Source: Bacteroidales bacterium
Lineage (GTDB): Bacteria > Bacteroidota > Bacteroidia > Bacteroidales > UBA932
DNA: 42,209 bases
Assembly: GCA_017453565.1 (NCBI GenBank)
Contig: JAFTEQ010000028.1
Location: forward strand, 1-42,209
Direction of reading: 5' to 3'
Made by a program: the position numbers and the translations under genes
The notes under the pieces: model-generated
Databases searched by the model: none
The model's input: only the letters and a program-made list of their open reading frames with translations
Told to the model about the DNA's origin: nothing
In this document: positions 18,520 to 27,575 of the stretch, one piece after another
Layout: the number at the start of each line of letters is the position of its first letter
Numbering within the stretch: the stretch's first letter is position 1

Positions 18520-18574
18520 GGCCCTCCGAGAGAGGCTCTCCCGCCAGGGAATCATCCGCCTCTCGAGGAAGGCC
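18520..18574. repeat. Imperfect inverted repeat downstream of the transposase gene
   Basis: GGCCCTCCGAGAGAGG (18520-18535) and CCTCTCGAGGAAGGCC (18559-18574) pair at 13 of 16 positions. It may mark the right edge of the mobile region or end the minus-strand lgt-GH36 transcript. Otherwise 18376-18662 holds nothing I can support as a gene. Confidence 0.45.
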
Positions 18575-18662
18575 GTGCCGGCGAAGAGCGCAGGGACGCA
18601 GATGCCGCCGGATGCAGGCCGCACTTCAAAGGGGGGGCAGCTGCGAGGATGCAGGGCAGGTT

Positions 18663-20522
18663 CTAACGGAGAACCAAGTGGGCGCAGCTGGGAAGGGCGA
18701 TGCGCTGGAGGCCTTTGCGGAGGGCCGGCGCCTGGATGGGGCGGCCATAGAGGTCGAAAGCCTGCACGCTGCGGGGCTTCCAGGCAAGGTCGAGGATGAG
18801 CTGGTCCGTCTCGCCGGCGTTGACAACCAGCACCTGCTGTCCCTGGGCGGGAACGGCTCCGTCCTTGCCGCAGACCGGCACCACGATGCCGTCCTGATAG
18901 CTGGTGATGACGGTTTCCCTGTCGTTGCCCGCCGCAATGAGCGGATAGCCCGATTCGGGATGATAGGGCCGCAGCCAGCCCTTGAGCAGGGCGTCGCGGT
19001 GTTCGCGGGTGAAGGCGATCCAGTGCGCCACCACGTCGCGGTGGCTCTGTGGCACGTCACGCAGCATGGCGGAATACTGGATGACGCCGTAGAGCGAGGC
19101 GAGCAGGGCCCGGGCCACGCCTTCGGGCGATTCCTGCAGGTGCCACTCGATCATATCGGAATGCACGGCCGTGCGGGGCGCGCCCACCCGGAGGTTGCAG
19201 ATGCCGATGCGGTTGGCCCAGAGGTCGCCCGGGCAGTCGGAGACGCGGAACATATTGCCGTACTGGGCAATGGCGGGCCCCACGTATTTCTGGCGGAATT
19301 CCAGCAGGATGCCGGGCCGGATGGCGGTGAGGGCGTCACGCACGTCCTTCATAAGCACGTTCACTGCGTCGGGGATGGTTTTGATGTCGCGCCCGTCGCC
19401 CGGTTTCATCTCGGGCAGGCCCTGGCGGCGCTGGGTGAAGTTGTTGATGAAATCGAGCTTGAGCCCGTCGAGCCCCCAGTCCTGCACCGCCTTCACGTAG
19501 GTGTCGATGAGGAACTGCCGCACCTCGGGGAAACGGGGGTCGAGCACGTGGTATTTCCCCCAGTCCACGCGGTAGAGATACTTCCCCTTGAAGCGCTCGA
19601 AGTTCATGCTCTTCTCGCCGATGGCCGGCACCGAGTACCAGATCATATATTTGATACCCATCGCCTGCACCCGTTTCACGTGGGCCGGGAAATCGGGGAA
19701 GCGCCGGCGGGAAATCTGCCAGTCGCCGCAGTAGGGATAGCCTCCGCCGGTGTCGTCGGTCTGCCAGCCGTCGTCCACGATGAGGGTCTTCATACCCAGC
19801 CGGGCGGCAATGGCGCACTCCTCCTCAATATCCTTCTGGAAGACGTTCTGATGGAATTGATACCAGCTGGAGTAGAGGGGCTCGTAGGCCGCTTCGGGCA
19901 CCGGACAGGGCTTGAGGCCCGCCGTTTCGCTCATCCAGAGCGAGGCTTCCCGGGCCGCATCGGACCAGAAGACGTCGCGCGCATCGAGCAGAAGCGTCAC
20001 CTTGTAGTGGGTGATGGGCGATTCCTGATGGGGGAAGAAGCCGAAGTCGCCGCAGAGCACGCAATCCTGCTCCTGAACGCCCAGGCGGGCTTCCACCTCG
20101 CGCAGTACCTCGCTCGTGGCGAGGGTGAGGCGGTTGCGGTTGTTGTCGTTGAAATAGGTATAGAGCGGCATGCCCCAGGCCAGGTCGGTCACGCGCCACG
20201 ATTCCCATTGCGGGCTGCCCCAGCTGGGGGCCAGCATGAAGCGCTCCTTGTCGTTGATGTTCCAGATGTGGTGCACGTCCTGCTGCGGCAGCCGGAACGA
20301 GAGCAGGAAATGCGGCGGCACGGCCTCGCGGGGCGTGGCCATCTCTACGGTCACATACTCTTTCCCGCCTTCCGCCCGGGCGGAGAGGATGAAGCGCCAG
20401 CTTCCGGGCTGGTTGCAGGAGAGGGTGACGGTGCCTACGGTCTGCGTGACCACTTTCTTTTCAACGGCGCGGCCCACCAGGGCAAAACCCAGCAGGCAGC
20501 AGCATACAAGAAGTTTTTTCAT
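18663..20522 (-). CDS. GH36-like alpha-galactosidase (melibiase, clan GH-D)
   Basis: The 619-residue protein begins with a signal peptide (MKKLLVCCCLLGFALVGRA), so it is exported, probably to the periplasm. A beta-sandwich N-terminal region is followed by a TIM barrel: SSWYQFHQNVFQKD, TLIVDDGWQTDDTGGG, MIWYSVPAIGEKS and GLDGLKLDFI, where Asp357 in KLDF is the expected nucleophile. The segment RVSDCPGDLWANRIG probably supplies the acid/base aspartate. A small C-terminal beta domain ends in HLVLR. Members hydrolyse alpha-1,6-galactosides such as melibiose and raffinose; the substrate here is inferred. The ATG lies nine bases after the lgt stop, so the gene is probably transcribed from the lgt promoter, an unusual pairing. 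Confidence 0.88.
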   Translation of the reverse strand: MKKLLVCCCLLGFALVGRAVEKKVVTQTVGTVTLSCNQPGSWRFILSARAEGGKEYVTVEMATPREAVPPHFLLSFRLPQQDVHHIWNINDKERFMLAPSWGSPQWESWRVTDLAWGMPLYTYFNDNNRNRLTLATSEVLREVEARLGVQEQDCVLCGDFGFFPHQESPITHYKVTLLLDARDVFWSDAAREASLWMSETAGLKPCPVPEAAYEPLYSSWYQFHQNVFQKDIEEECAIAARLGMKTLIVDDGWQTDDTGGGYPYCGDWQISRRRFPDFPAHVKRVQAMGIKYMIWYSVPAIGEKSMNFERFKGKYLYRVDWGKYHVLDPRFPEVRQFLIDTYVKAVQDWGLDGLKLDFINNFTQRRQGLPEMKPGDGRDIKTIPDAVNVLMKDVRDALTAIRPGILLEFRQKYVGPAIAQYGNMFRVSDCPGDLWANRIGICNLRVGAPRTAVHSDMIEWHLQESPEGVARALLASLYGVIQYSAMLRDVPQSHRDVVAHWIAFTREHRDALLKGWLRPYHPESGYPLIAAGNDRETVITSYQDGIVVPVCGKDGAVPAQGQQVLVVNAGETDQLILDLAWKPRSVQAFDLYGRPIQAPALRKGLQRIALPSCAHLVLR

Positions 20523-20531
20523 ATCCTGTAT

Positions 20532-21419
20532 CTATTTCTTTTTAAGCGGAATCTCTGCGGCGGCGGGCTCGCGTTTCACGGCGCCGTAGATCAAAAGGCC
20601 CAGACCCAGGGCGATGAACGGCAGGCTGAGCAGCTGCCCCATGTTGAGGGCCATATCTTCCTCGAAGCCCACCTGCGGTTCCTTGATGAACTCGATGAGG
20701 AAACGCATCCCGAAGCAGCCCAGGAAGAAGAGGCCGCTGAGCGTCCCTCGGAAAAGCCGCGCGAGCCGGTGGCGGTAGAGCCAGAGCAGGCCCAGACCCA
20801 GCAGCAGGTAGGAGAATGATTCGTACAACTGGGTGGGATGCTTGGGTTCGGTCTCGCCCCGCAGGTCGAAGATGATGCCCCAGGGGAGGGTGGTCACGTC
20901 GCCGTAGATCTCGGAATTGAAGAGGTTGCCCAGGCGGATGAACGCGCCCGCGAAGGCCACGGTGATGACCAAGCGGTCCAGCAGCCAGAGGAAGTCGAAC
21001 CCGTTGCGCGGGCCGTACTTGCGGGCGAACCAGATCATGGCGAGGATGATGGCAATGGCGCCCCCGTGGCTGGCGAGGCCGCCTTTCCAGGGCATGAAGA
21101 TCTCCCAGAAGGCTTGCCAGTTGGTCATCCCCGAGCGGGCGACGGCAGGGTCGACCTTCCCGCCGAAGAAGTCTACGAACGGTGCCAGGTAGTAGTCGGG
21201 CTGATAGAAGAGGCAGTGCCCCAGGCGGGCGCCCACGATGGTGGCGATGAGCAGGGTGTAGAGCAGCGGATCGAGCAGGGCTTCACTCACCCGTTCGCGG
21301 CGGAAGAAGCTGCGGAACAGGTACCATCCCAGGATGAATCCGGAGATGAACAGCAGCGAATACCAGCGCAGTTCCACGCTGCCGATGCTGAAAATGACGG
21401 GATTGACGTGCCAGTGCAT
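20532..21419 (-). CDS. lgt: Prolipoprotein diacylglyceryl transferase
   Basis: This inner-membrane enzyme transfers diacylglycerol from phosphatidylglycerol to the lipobox cysteine of prolipoproteins, the first step of lipoprotein maturation. The 295-residue product has the N-terminal RWYSLLFISGFILGW, the conserved GLASHGGAIAI, the signature RLGNLFNSEIYG and the PTQLYESFSYLL segment, spread over about seven membrane helices. Several lipoproteins in this window (GH3, propeller, efflux adaptor, GldH-like) would be its substrates. The start at 21419 follows a TAnnTTTG element by 13 bases. Confidence 0.96.
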   Translation of the reverse strand: MHWHVNPVIFSIGSVELRWYSLLFISGFILGWYLFRSFFRRERVSEALLDPLLYTLLIATIVGARLGHCLFYQPDYYLAPFVDFFGGKVDPAVARSGMTNWQAFWEIFMPWKGGLASHGGAIAIILAMIWFARKYGPRNGFDFLWLLDRLVITVAFAGAFIRLGNLFNSEIYGDVTTLPWGIIFDLRGETEPKHPTQLYESFSYLLLGLGLLWLYRHRLARLFRGTLSGLFFLGCFGMRFLIEFIKEPQVGFEEDMALNMGQLLSLPFIALGLGLLIYGAVKREPAAAEIPLKKK

Positions 21420-21432
21420 ACAAGTCTTTTCG

Positions 21433-21440
21433 CAAAGATA
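21433..21440 (-). promoter_or_regulatory. -7 element (TATCTTTG) of lgt-GH36
   Basis: The minus strand reads TATCTTTG, 13 bases before the lgt ATG at 21419. It is divergent from the RHS promoter. Confidence 0.65.
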
Positions 21441-21462
21441 AGATTAATTTGCCGAAAAAAAC

Positions 21463-21470
21463 TATCTTTG
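21463..21470 (+). promoter_or_regulatory. -7 element (TATCTTTG) of the RHS gene
   Basis: TATCTTTG lies 27 bases upstream of the RHS ATG at 21498 and 22 bases from the divergent lgt element. Confidence 0.6.
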
Positions 21471-21497
21471 TTTCGAGACCGCCATTACGATAATCCG

Positions 21498-24400
21498 ATG
21501 GAGCATTTTCTTATTATTCTGGCCACTTTTCTAGTGTCCGTTCAGTGGTCGGGGGACTTGTCGGCCGAAGTTCCTTCCGAAACACGCAATACTCCTCTAC
21601 ATAAATCTGTTGGGCATGCCCGATCCGTTGGGTTCTCTCCAATTGATACTACCCGCTGTCCGGGTAGTATCTCTCTTTCGTCTGGCGTGTCCAAGATGGG
21701 TGCCAGAACCTACTCCATCCCCGTTACCCTGCCGGTCAACGCGAGCGCTATGTCGGATCTGGCCCTGGTATACGACAGCCAGTCCGCTGCGGGCGATGCC
21801 GGGTGGGGATGGAATGTGGGTGGAGTGTCTCGCATCTCTATTGCCCAGAAAACGACGTACTATGACGGGAAGGCGGAGGCCCCGGTCCGTCCGGACACCA
21901 CCGCTGCCTGGCGCCTCGACGGCGAGCCGCTCGTGCGCAATGCCACGGCGTCGATGGCTGCAGCCTACCCTTGGGAGACGGCACACGGGCACGTTATGGT
22001 GCGGCCAAACTGCCGTGCCGACGGGATTGTGGAGACCTTCGATGTCCTGCGCCCCGACGGGACCGGCGCCACGTATGGCATGGCGTCGACGGCCGGACTC
22101 ACGCCTTATTATCCCGTCTCCGAGTACCGGGATGCCTTCGGCAACACCTCTACCTATACATACCTGCGTGATATGGGGCGGCTGTACCTTACCCGGGTTG
22201 ATTACAAACGCGGGAACACCCCGGTCGGATCCGTCACCCTGTCTTACCTGACGGACATGTCCGTCCCGTTCCAGCACTACGCGGGATTTGACATCTCCTC
22301 CCGCCGTCGCCTTTCATCCATCGCTACGGTGGAAGCCGGCGGGGATACCGTGCGCGTCCTTACACCCGCCTATGGAAGCGTAGCCGGCCATCCGGTGCTG
22401 AGCAGTCTTTCCTGCGGCAATGGAGCCGGCGGCATGCTCAACCCGCTTCAGTTTTCTTATGGAGACGCTTCCGTGGAGACGGGCGATTTCCTTTCCCCGG
22501 AAACCATCACCATCTCGGGCGTCCCCAGTACGAATAATATCGTTCAGCGCGGGAAGCTCGTCCCGGGCAGCTTTGAGGACGGATTCCTCATCTATCCCAA
22601 GAAGAGCAGCTACTCCAGTTCGGATAAGCTCTATTTCGTGCCGACAGCACGTGGGGGAGTCGTCCGTCCCTATGCCGTCCCTGATGGCTTTCTGGGCGCC
22701 GCCGTAGCCGACGTAAACGGAGACGGGACAGACGAGATTGTTGTCATCAGCCTCTCAAAAACTCTGTCCCAAGGGGTAGAGGTCCCTTGGTTTAATGCGT
22801 TGATCTATAGCTATAACAGCAACACTACATACTTTTCTTCGCGTACAGTCACGCTTCCTCTCCCTTTTTCCTCCATGTCCGGGATTTCCTTGGATGTGAA
22901 CTTCGGAGACTTTACCGGAGCGGGGCGCATCCAGTTGCTCGCGTCCTTTTCTGCGAAAACGGTTTTCTCTCCATCAGTGTTGTTGTCCAAAGCGGCGGTA
23001 ATCAACCTCAATACCGGTGCCGCCGATGCCTCCTATGCCGACTTTTTCGACAGTTCCGACCTGTACGATGCGAGCACCCATTCCCTGTATGCGGCAGACC
23101 TTGATTCCGACGGAGTCTCAGAGATTCTCCGACCTCTTTCGGGATACACGCAGGTTTGGCGTAGGGAGGCTGCCGGCTTTGTCCACAAGTCCGATATCTC
23201 CAACCTTGGGCTGAATTTGTTCTCCGACGAGAGGGTGCTGTTCGGCGACCTGAATGCGGACGGCTATCCCGATCTTGCCCTTTCTCCCGAGGAGAACTCC
23301 GGGCAATGGATTTTCTTGCGCAATACCGGAACGGCGTTTAGCCGCGACACGCTCCTTCTTCACACCCGTCCCTCCGACGAAGACTACCTGCTGCAGGACC
23401 TGAACAATGACGGCTATGCCGACCTTGTCTGCCACGACAGCGGGCGCTTGCGCTTCTATCTGAATCAGGGATATCTTTTCCCCATCACGCCGACAGAGTC
23501 CTCCGCTTCGGTGACGGGCAAAGGGAAGATGCTCCCGGTGAATGTGGGCGCCGGCGAACTGCCCAACGACTTTGTCATCGTGAATGCAAGCGGGACCTCC
23601 GCCAAGTCTTTCCTGTTCGACTCCGACGTGCGTCGCAGTCTTACACTCACCTCCCTTCGCGACGGTCTGGGTGCCGAGGCGGAGAATGACTATGCCTGTA
23701 TGTCCGGAAACACGGGCGTTTATGATCCCACGCTCATAGGGTTTTATACGGGCAGCGGGTTCGCCCGTTTTATGGCTCCTTTCTATCTGCTGCGCGAGGC
23801 GCGGAGTTATGCTCCGGGCGGGACGAATGCAGTGCGCGATACGCTTTCCCGCGTACGCTGTTCCTACCGTTCCGCCGGCGTCCATACCCTGGGCATCGGC
23901 CCGCTCGGCTTCGGCCAGACCACGACGGAGAACCTTCTCTCGGAGATGGGAGGCACGGAAGTGACGGTGGAGCAGCGGAACCTGAACCAACTTGGCGTGA
24001 CGACATCCGTCTCCCGTTCGCTCGACAGGGCGGGCAATGCTGAGGCATTGTCTCTGGTGAGCAATACCTATGTCGGTTACATCCATACCTATGGGAAAAT
24101 GTCTCCCCGGCTCTACTCTTCCGAGACGCGCGATTGGCTGACCGGCCATACCGAAACGACCTGGGCACTGGACTACGATGAATACGATGTCCCGCACACT
24201 TCCGCGAAGGTCCGGTCTGTTTTCCAGGATGCCGTTTCCGACTCGACTTGGCTGAACCGGACAAACATCCTGGATCCGGTCTCCGGCCGTCTGGTCATCG
24301 GTCGCGTTTCATCGGAACGCACGGTCTCCAGACGGTACCAGACTGTTGGGAGTGATGTGTCCCGTCCCGTTCTGGAAACCGGGCGGGTATACACTTACGA

Positions 24401-27400
24401 TGCGTACGGCTTGCCATCGGAGGTGCGGGACTATGCATATAATAACGAAACTCCTCCATACCTTTCCGCGCTTGTCGGGAGGGAGTGCCATAGCTGGTCG
24501 TCAACCGGCAATCCGCTCACGGAGGCCGTGTACCGACAGAACAATACGGCACCTTCCGACAGCACTGCCTACGGCTATGACCCTGCCGGCGTCCGGGCCG
24601 TGTCGGTTACCGATGCCCTTGGGCACACCACGTCCCTGTCTGACTTCGACCGTTACGGCCGCCCCCGACTCGCCACGGATTACCGCGGCCGCCAGACGCG
24701 CACCTGTTATGACGCCTGGGGCGCGGAGACCTCCGTCACCCGGCCCGACGGTACGTGCGACTCCGTCCGTACGGCCTGGTGCGGCACCGGGGAGCCTGGC
24801 GTCTGGAAGGAGATCCGGCTCCGGAGCGGGGCCCCGCCGGAAGTGTCGTACCACGATGCCGCGGGCAGGGAACTGCGCCGTAGCGTCCGCCGTTTCGACG
24901 GCCGCTGGCTGCACTCCGACACGGAGTACGACCGCACCGGTGCCGTGGTCCGCAGTTCCCTCCCGCACTTTGCGGACTCCACCGTGGTGTGGGCGACCAG
25001 GACCTACGACGACTACCACCGCCTCGAGAGCGACGGTCACGGCGATGGTTCCGTTGATTTCTATTATTACGAGGACAACGCCGTGCAGTGCTACAGCGAT
25101 TCGGAGACCTGGCGCTGGTACGGCGCCGACGGGAGCGTCATCCGCGCCGAGGACTACGAGGGTACGGTCCTGCTGGCCTACCGGCCCGACGGAAGCCTGC
25201 TCTATACGCTCACGCCCGGGCGTCCGGCGAGCCAGAGGGTAAGGAGGGACGTCAGCTATGACCTGCTTGGAAGACGGACCGCTCTGACGGACCCATCGGC
25301 CGGGACGCACAGCTGGTCGCGCAGCAACCTCTCCGACGGAGGAGAGCAACTCGTCCATACGTCACGGGACGGGTCTGTCCGGACGGTCTCGGACCGCCTT
25401 GGCCGGGTTGTCTCCGAGATCCTGGATACGGCTGCCGTAGGCGGCCTCTCTGCGGCATACAGCTACGATGCCGACGGCCTTCCTGTGTCCGTGTCCGGTT
25501 CCAACGGTACGGGTGTGACCTATGCCCGCGACAGCCTGGGCCGTGTAACCAGCGAAACGCGGACCGGCCTGGACGGCCTGTGGCTGAAGAAGGACTATAC
25601 GTATGACGGCGACGCCCGGATTGCCTCGGTCGCCTACAGCTCTTCCCTTTCTGGCCCCATCGCTACGCTCTCATACACCTACACGGGTGGGTACAACACC
25701 AAGGTCTGTTTGGGCGATACGACCACGGTGTGGCAGCTCCAGGCCGAGGACGCCCTGGGTCTTCCCCGCACTGCGAAGACGGCGGGGGGGATGCAGCGCC
25801 GTTACACGCACGATGCCGCCGGCCAAATCATCCGCCGCGAGGCCGGCACGGTGCAGGACGAGTCCTATGGCTATTGGATTCAAGGACGCGTGGTGAGCAG
25901 GAGCGATTCTGTCCGGGATGTCTGGGATTGGTTTGGTTACGACGATGCCGGACGACTCTACCAGACGGAACGCGAAGGGGAGCTTTGGTATACGATTCTT
26001 GGGAACTCCGGAGGTGACGACGTCCAGACCTTCTCCTATACGGATGCATCGGACATCTACCGGGTGACGGGCATCCAGTCCACTCTCGAGCCGTCGCTGA
26101 CACTGCGCCCCTACAAGATCTCCTACACGCCGTTCGCCCGGCCCAGGATCATTCGCGAGAGCGGGAAGAAATACCGGGCCGACATCGATTACGGCCCCGA
26201 CCGGCAGCGGGTGCGGATGGTGCTGCGCGATACGACCTATTACTTGCCGCTGCTCAAGCGGTATTACCTGGGCGAGTACGAGGCGGAAGCCGTCCCCGGT
26301 ACGGGCGGCCAGACCAATTGGCGTGAGTGGATCTATCTTGACGGCGACGCCTACACGGCCCCGGCGGTGTATGTGAACGAGGGGGGCAGCTGGACGCTCT
26401 ATAACCTTTGCCGTGACGTTGTGGGAAGCGTCACGGAGGTAGTGAAGGCGGACGGGACGCTCGTTGCCGCCTGTGCCTACGACGCCTGGGGCCGTCCGAG
26501 GGACCCCGACACACTGGAACCCTATGCCTCGGGTTCGGAACCGGATCCGTTCCTCTGGCGCGGTTTCACGGGACACGAGCAGCTGCCGTTCTTCGGGCTG
26601 GTGAATATGAACGCGCGGCTCTACGACCCCATCCGCCGCCAGTTCCTCTCGGCCGACCCGAACATCCAGAACCCCTTCTCCACGGCCGGCTACAACCGCT
26701 ACATCTACGCGAACAATCTCCCGCTCACCTATGTGGATAGGGATGGGGAGTCGATTATTCTTGCAGCAGCGTTGATTGGAGCTGCTATTGGGATGGCTGG
26801 AGGAGGCGTACAAGGATATAGAATTGCCCAAGCACGAGGACTAACTGGTCGTGAAATGCTTGGCTATGTTGCTGGCGGAGCCTTGATTGGTGGCGCTGCC
26901 GGCGCTTTGGGCGGAATAGTTGGCGGGGCCGTTTCTTCGGCTATTGCTGTAGGTGGTTTCGTAGCAGGAGCGTCTTCTGGCCTTGCTGCCGGAGCAACTT
27001 CTGGTTTTTTGAACGGGTTTGGAATGTCTCTTCTTGCCGGCAATGATTTGGTTGATGCGTCTTTTGATGGTCTGGTATATGCGGCTAGGGGTGCGGTTTC
27101 AGGAGTGGTAATCGGAGGTCTTGCCGGGGGATTAAGAGAGGCTATTCGTCATCGTTCGTTCTGGAACGGGAAAGTTGACCCCGTTAAGGAAATCGCGAGA
27201 TCGGTGAAGAATAATATGCATAACTGGGATCCTCCAATGGATATGACCTCTTACGAAAAAGGAGAATACGGTTCATCATTTGTAAAAAATAGCATCGAAG
27301 CTAAAGGATATTCAGTTGAACGTGAAGTGCCTCTGAGGTTAGGAAAGACACAGGTAAGAGTTGATCTGATGACCGAGATGAATAATCGACCTGTTTTTAT

Positions 27401-27575
27401 AGAAGTAAAGAATGGCCCGCATGCAGGACTGACACACAATCAAGAAATTGTTTATCCTAAGCTGTTATATGAGAATCCATCTCTTGATCCAGTTAAACCG
27501 TTTACAGTTGGAGGGAAATCATTTGATTCTTCGTTTAAGAACTATTATTTTGTAATCATCAAATTGAATTTTTAA
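21498..27575 (+). CDS. RHS-repeat polymorphic toxin with C-terminal PD-(D/E)XK nuclease-like tip
   Basis: The 2025-residue protein starts with a Sec-type signal peptide (MEHFLIILATFLVSVQWSGDLSA). A SpvB/TcaC-like segment follows at about residues 55-115 (ALVYDSQSAAGDAGWGWNVGG). FG-GAP/VCBS-type calcium motifs come next (DVNGDGTDEI, DLNADGYPDL, DLNNDGYADL), then many YD/RHS repeats that form the toxin-enclosing shell. The RHS core ends around residues 1700-1747 (MNARLYDPIRRQFLSADPN, YANNLPLTYVDRDGES). After it, base composition drops sharply. The tip has a glycine/alanine-rich hydrophobic stretch and a C-terminal domain with Asp1956, Glu1969 and Lys1971 in the order D-x12-E-x-K, a PD-(D/E)XK nuclease pattern. 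Nuclease activity is inferred. The stop overlaps the next gene by one base (TAATG). Delivery route is unknown; no type VI, type IX or C-terminal sorting signal was seen. Confidence 0.9.
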   Translation: MEHFLIILATFLVSVQWSGDLSAEVPSETRNTPLHKSVGHARSVGFSPIDTTRCPGSISLSSGVSKMGARTYSIPVTLPVNASAMSDLALVYDSQSAAGDAGWGWNVGGVSRISIAQKTTYYDGKAEAPVRPDTTAAWRLDGEPLVRNATASMAAAYPWETAHGHVMVRPNCRADGIVETFDVLRPDGTGATYGMASTAGLTPYYPVSEYRDAFGNTSTYTYLRDMGRLYLTRVDYKRGNTPVGSVTLSYLTDMSVPFQHYAGFDISSRRRLSSIATVEAGGDTVRVLTPAYGSVAGHPVLSSLSCGNGAGGMLNPLQFSYGDASVETGDFLSPETITISGVPSTNNIVQRGKLVPGSFEDGFLIYPKKSSYSSSDKLYFVPTARGGVVRPYAVPDGFLGAAVADVNGDGTDEIVVISLSKTLSQGVEVPWFNALIYSYNSNTTYFSSRTVTLPLPFSSMSGISLDVNFGDFTGAGRIQLLASFSAKTVFSPSVLLSKAAVINLNTGAADASYADFFDSSDLYDASTHSLYAADLDSDGVSEILRPLSGYTQVWRREAAGFVHKSDISNLGLNLFSDERVLFGDLNADGYPDLALSPEENSGQWIFLRNTGTAFSRDTLLLHTRPSDEDYLLQDLNNDGYADLVCHDSGRLRFYLNQGYLFPITPTESSASVTGKGKMLPVNVGAGELPNDFVIVNASGTSAKSFLFDSDVRRSLTLTSLRDGLGAEAENDYACMSGNTGVYDPTLIGFYTGSGFARFMAPFYLLREARSYAPGGTNAVRDTLSRVRCSYRSAGVHTLGIGPLGFGQTTTENLLSEMGGTEVTVEQRNLNQLGVTTSVSRSLDRAGNAEALSLVSNTYVGYIHTYGKMSPRLYSSETRDWLTGHTETTWALDYDEYDVPHTSAKVRSVFQDAVSDSTWLNRTNILDPVSGRLVIGRVSSERTVSRRYQTVGSDVSRPVLETGRVYTYDAYGLPSEVRDYAYNNETPPYLSALVGRECHSWSSTGNPLTEAVYRQNNTAPSDSTAYGYDPAGVRAVSVTDALGHTTSLSDFDRYGRPRLATDYRGRQTRTCYDAWGAETSVTRPDGTCDSVRTAWCGTGEPGVWKEIRLRSGAPPEVSYHDAAGRELRRSVRRFDGRWLHSDTEYDRTGAVVRSSLPHFADSTVVWATRTYDDYHRLESDGHGDGSVDFYYYEDNAVQCYSDSETWRWYGADGSVIRAEDYEGTVLLAYRPDGSLLYTLTPGRPASQRVRRDVSYDLLGRRTALTDPSAGTHSWSRSNLSDGGEQLVHTSRDGSVRTVSDRLGRVVSEILDTAAVGGLSAAYSYDADGLPVSVSGSNGTGVTYARDSLGRVTSETRTGLDGLWLKKDYTYDGDARIASVAYSSSLSGPIATLSYTYTGGYNTKVCLGDTTTVWQLQAEDALGLPRTAKTAGGMQRRYTHDAAGQIIRREAGTVQDESYGYWIQGRVVSRSDSVRDVWDWFGYDDAGRLYQTEREGELWYTILGNSGGDDVQTFSYTDASDIYRVTGIQSTLEPSLTLRPYKISYTPFARPRIIRESGKKYRADIDYGPDRQRVRMVLRDTTYYLPLLKRYYLGEYEAEAVPGTGGQTNWREWIYLDGDAYTAPAVYVNEGGSWTLYNLCRDVVGSVTEVVKADGTLVAACAYDAWGRPRDPDTLEPYASGSEPDPFLWRGFTGHEQLPFFGLVNMNARLYDPIRRQFLSADPNIQNPFSTAGYNRYIYANNLPLTYVDRDGESIILAAALIGAAIGMAGGGVQGYRIAQARGLTGREMLGYVAGGALIGGAAGALGGIVGGAVSSAIAVGGFVAGASSGLAAGATSGFLNGFGMSLLAGNDLVDASFDGLVYAARGAVSGVVIGGLAGGLREAIRHRSFWNGKVDPVKEIARSVKNNMHNWDPPMDMTSYEKGEYGSSFVKNSIEAKGYSVEREVPLRLGKTQVRVDLMTEMNNRPVFIEVKNGPHAGLTHNQEIVYPKLLYENPSLDPVKPFTVGGKSFDSSFKNYYFVIIKLNF

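Noticed and set aside
18390-20819. 809-codon open frame on the plus strand opposite GH36 and lgt
   Set aside because: Most of it is antisense to two well-supported genes; its first 90 codons lie in the intergenic stretch but show no motif.
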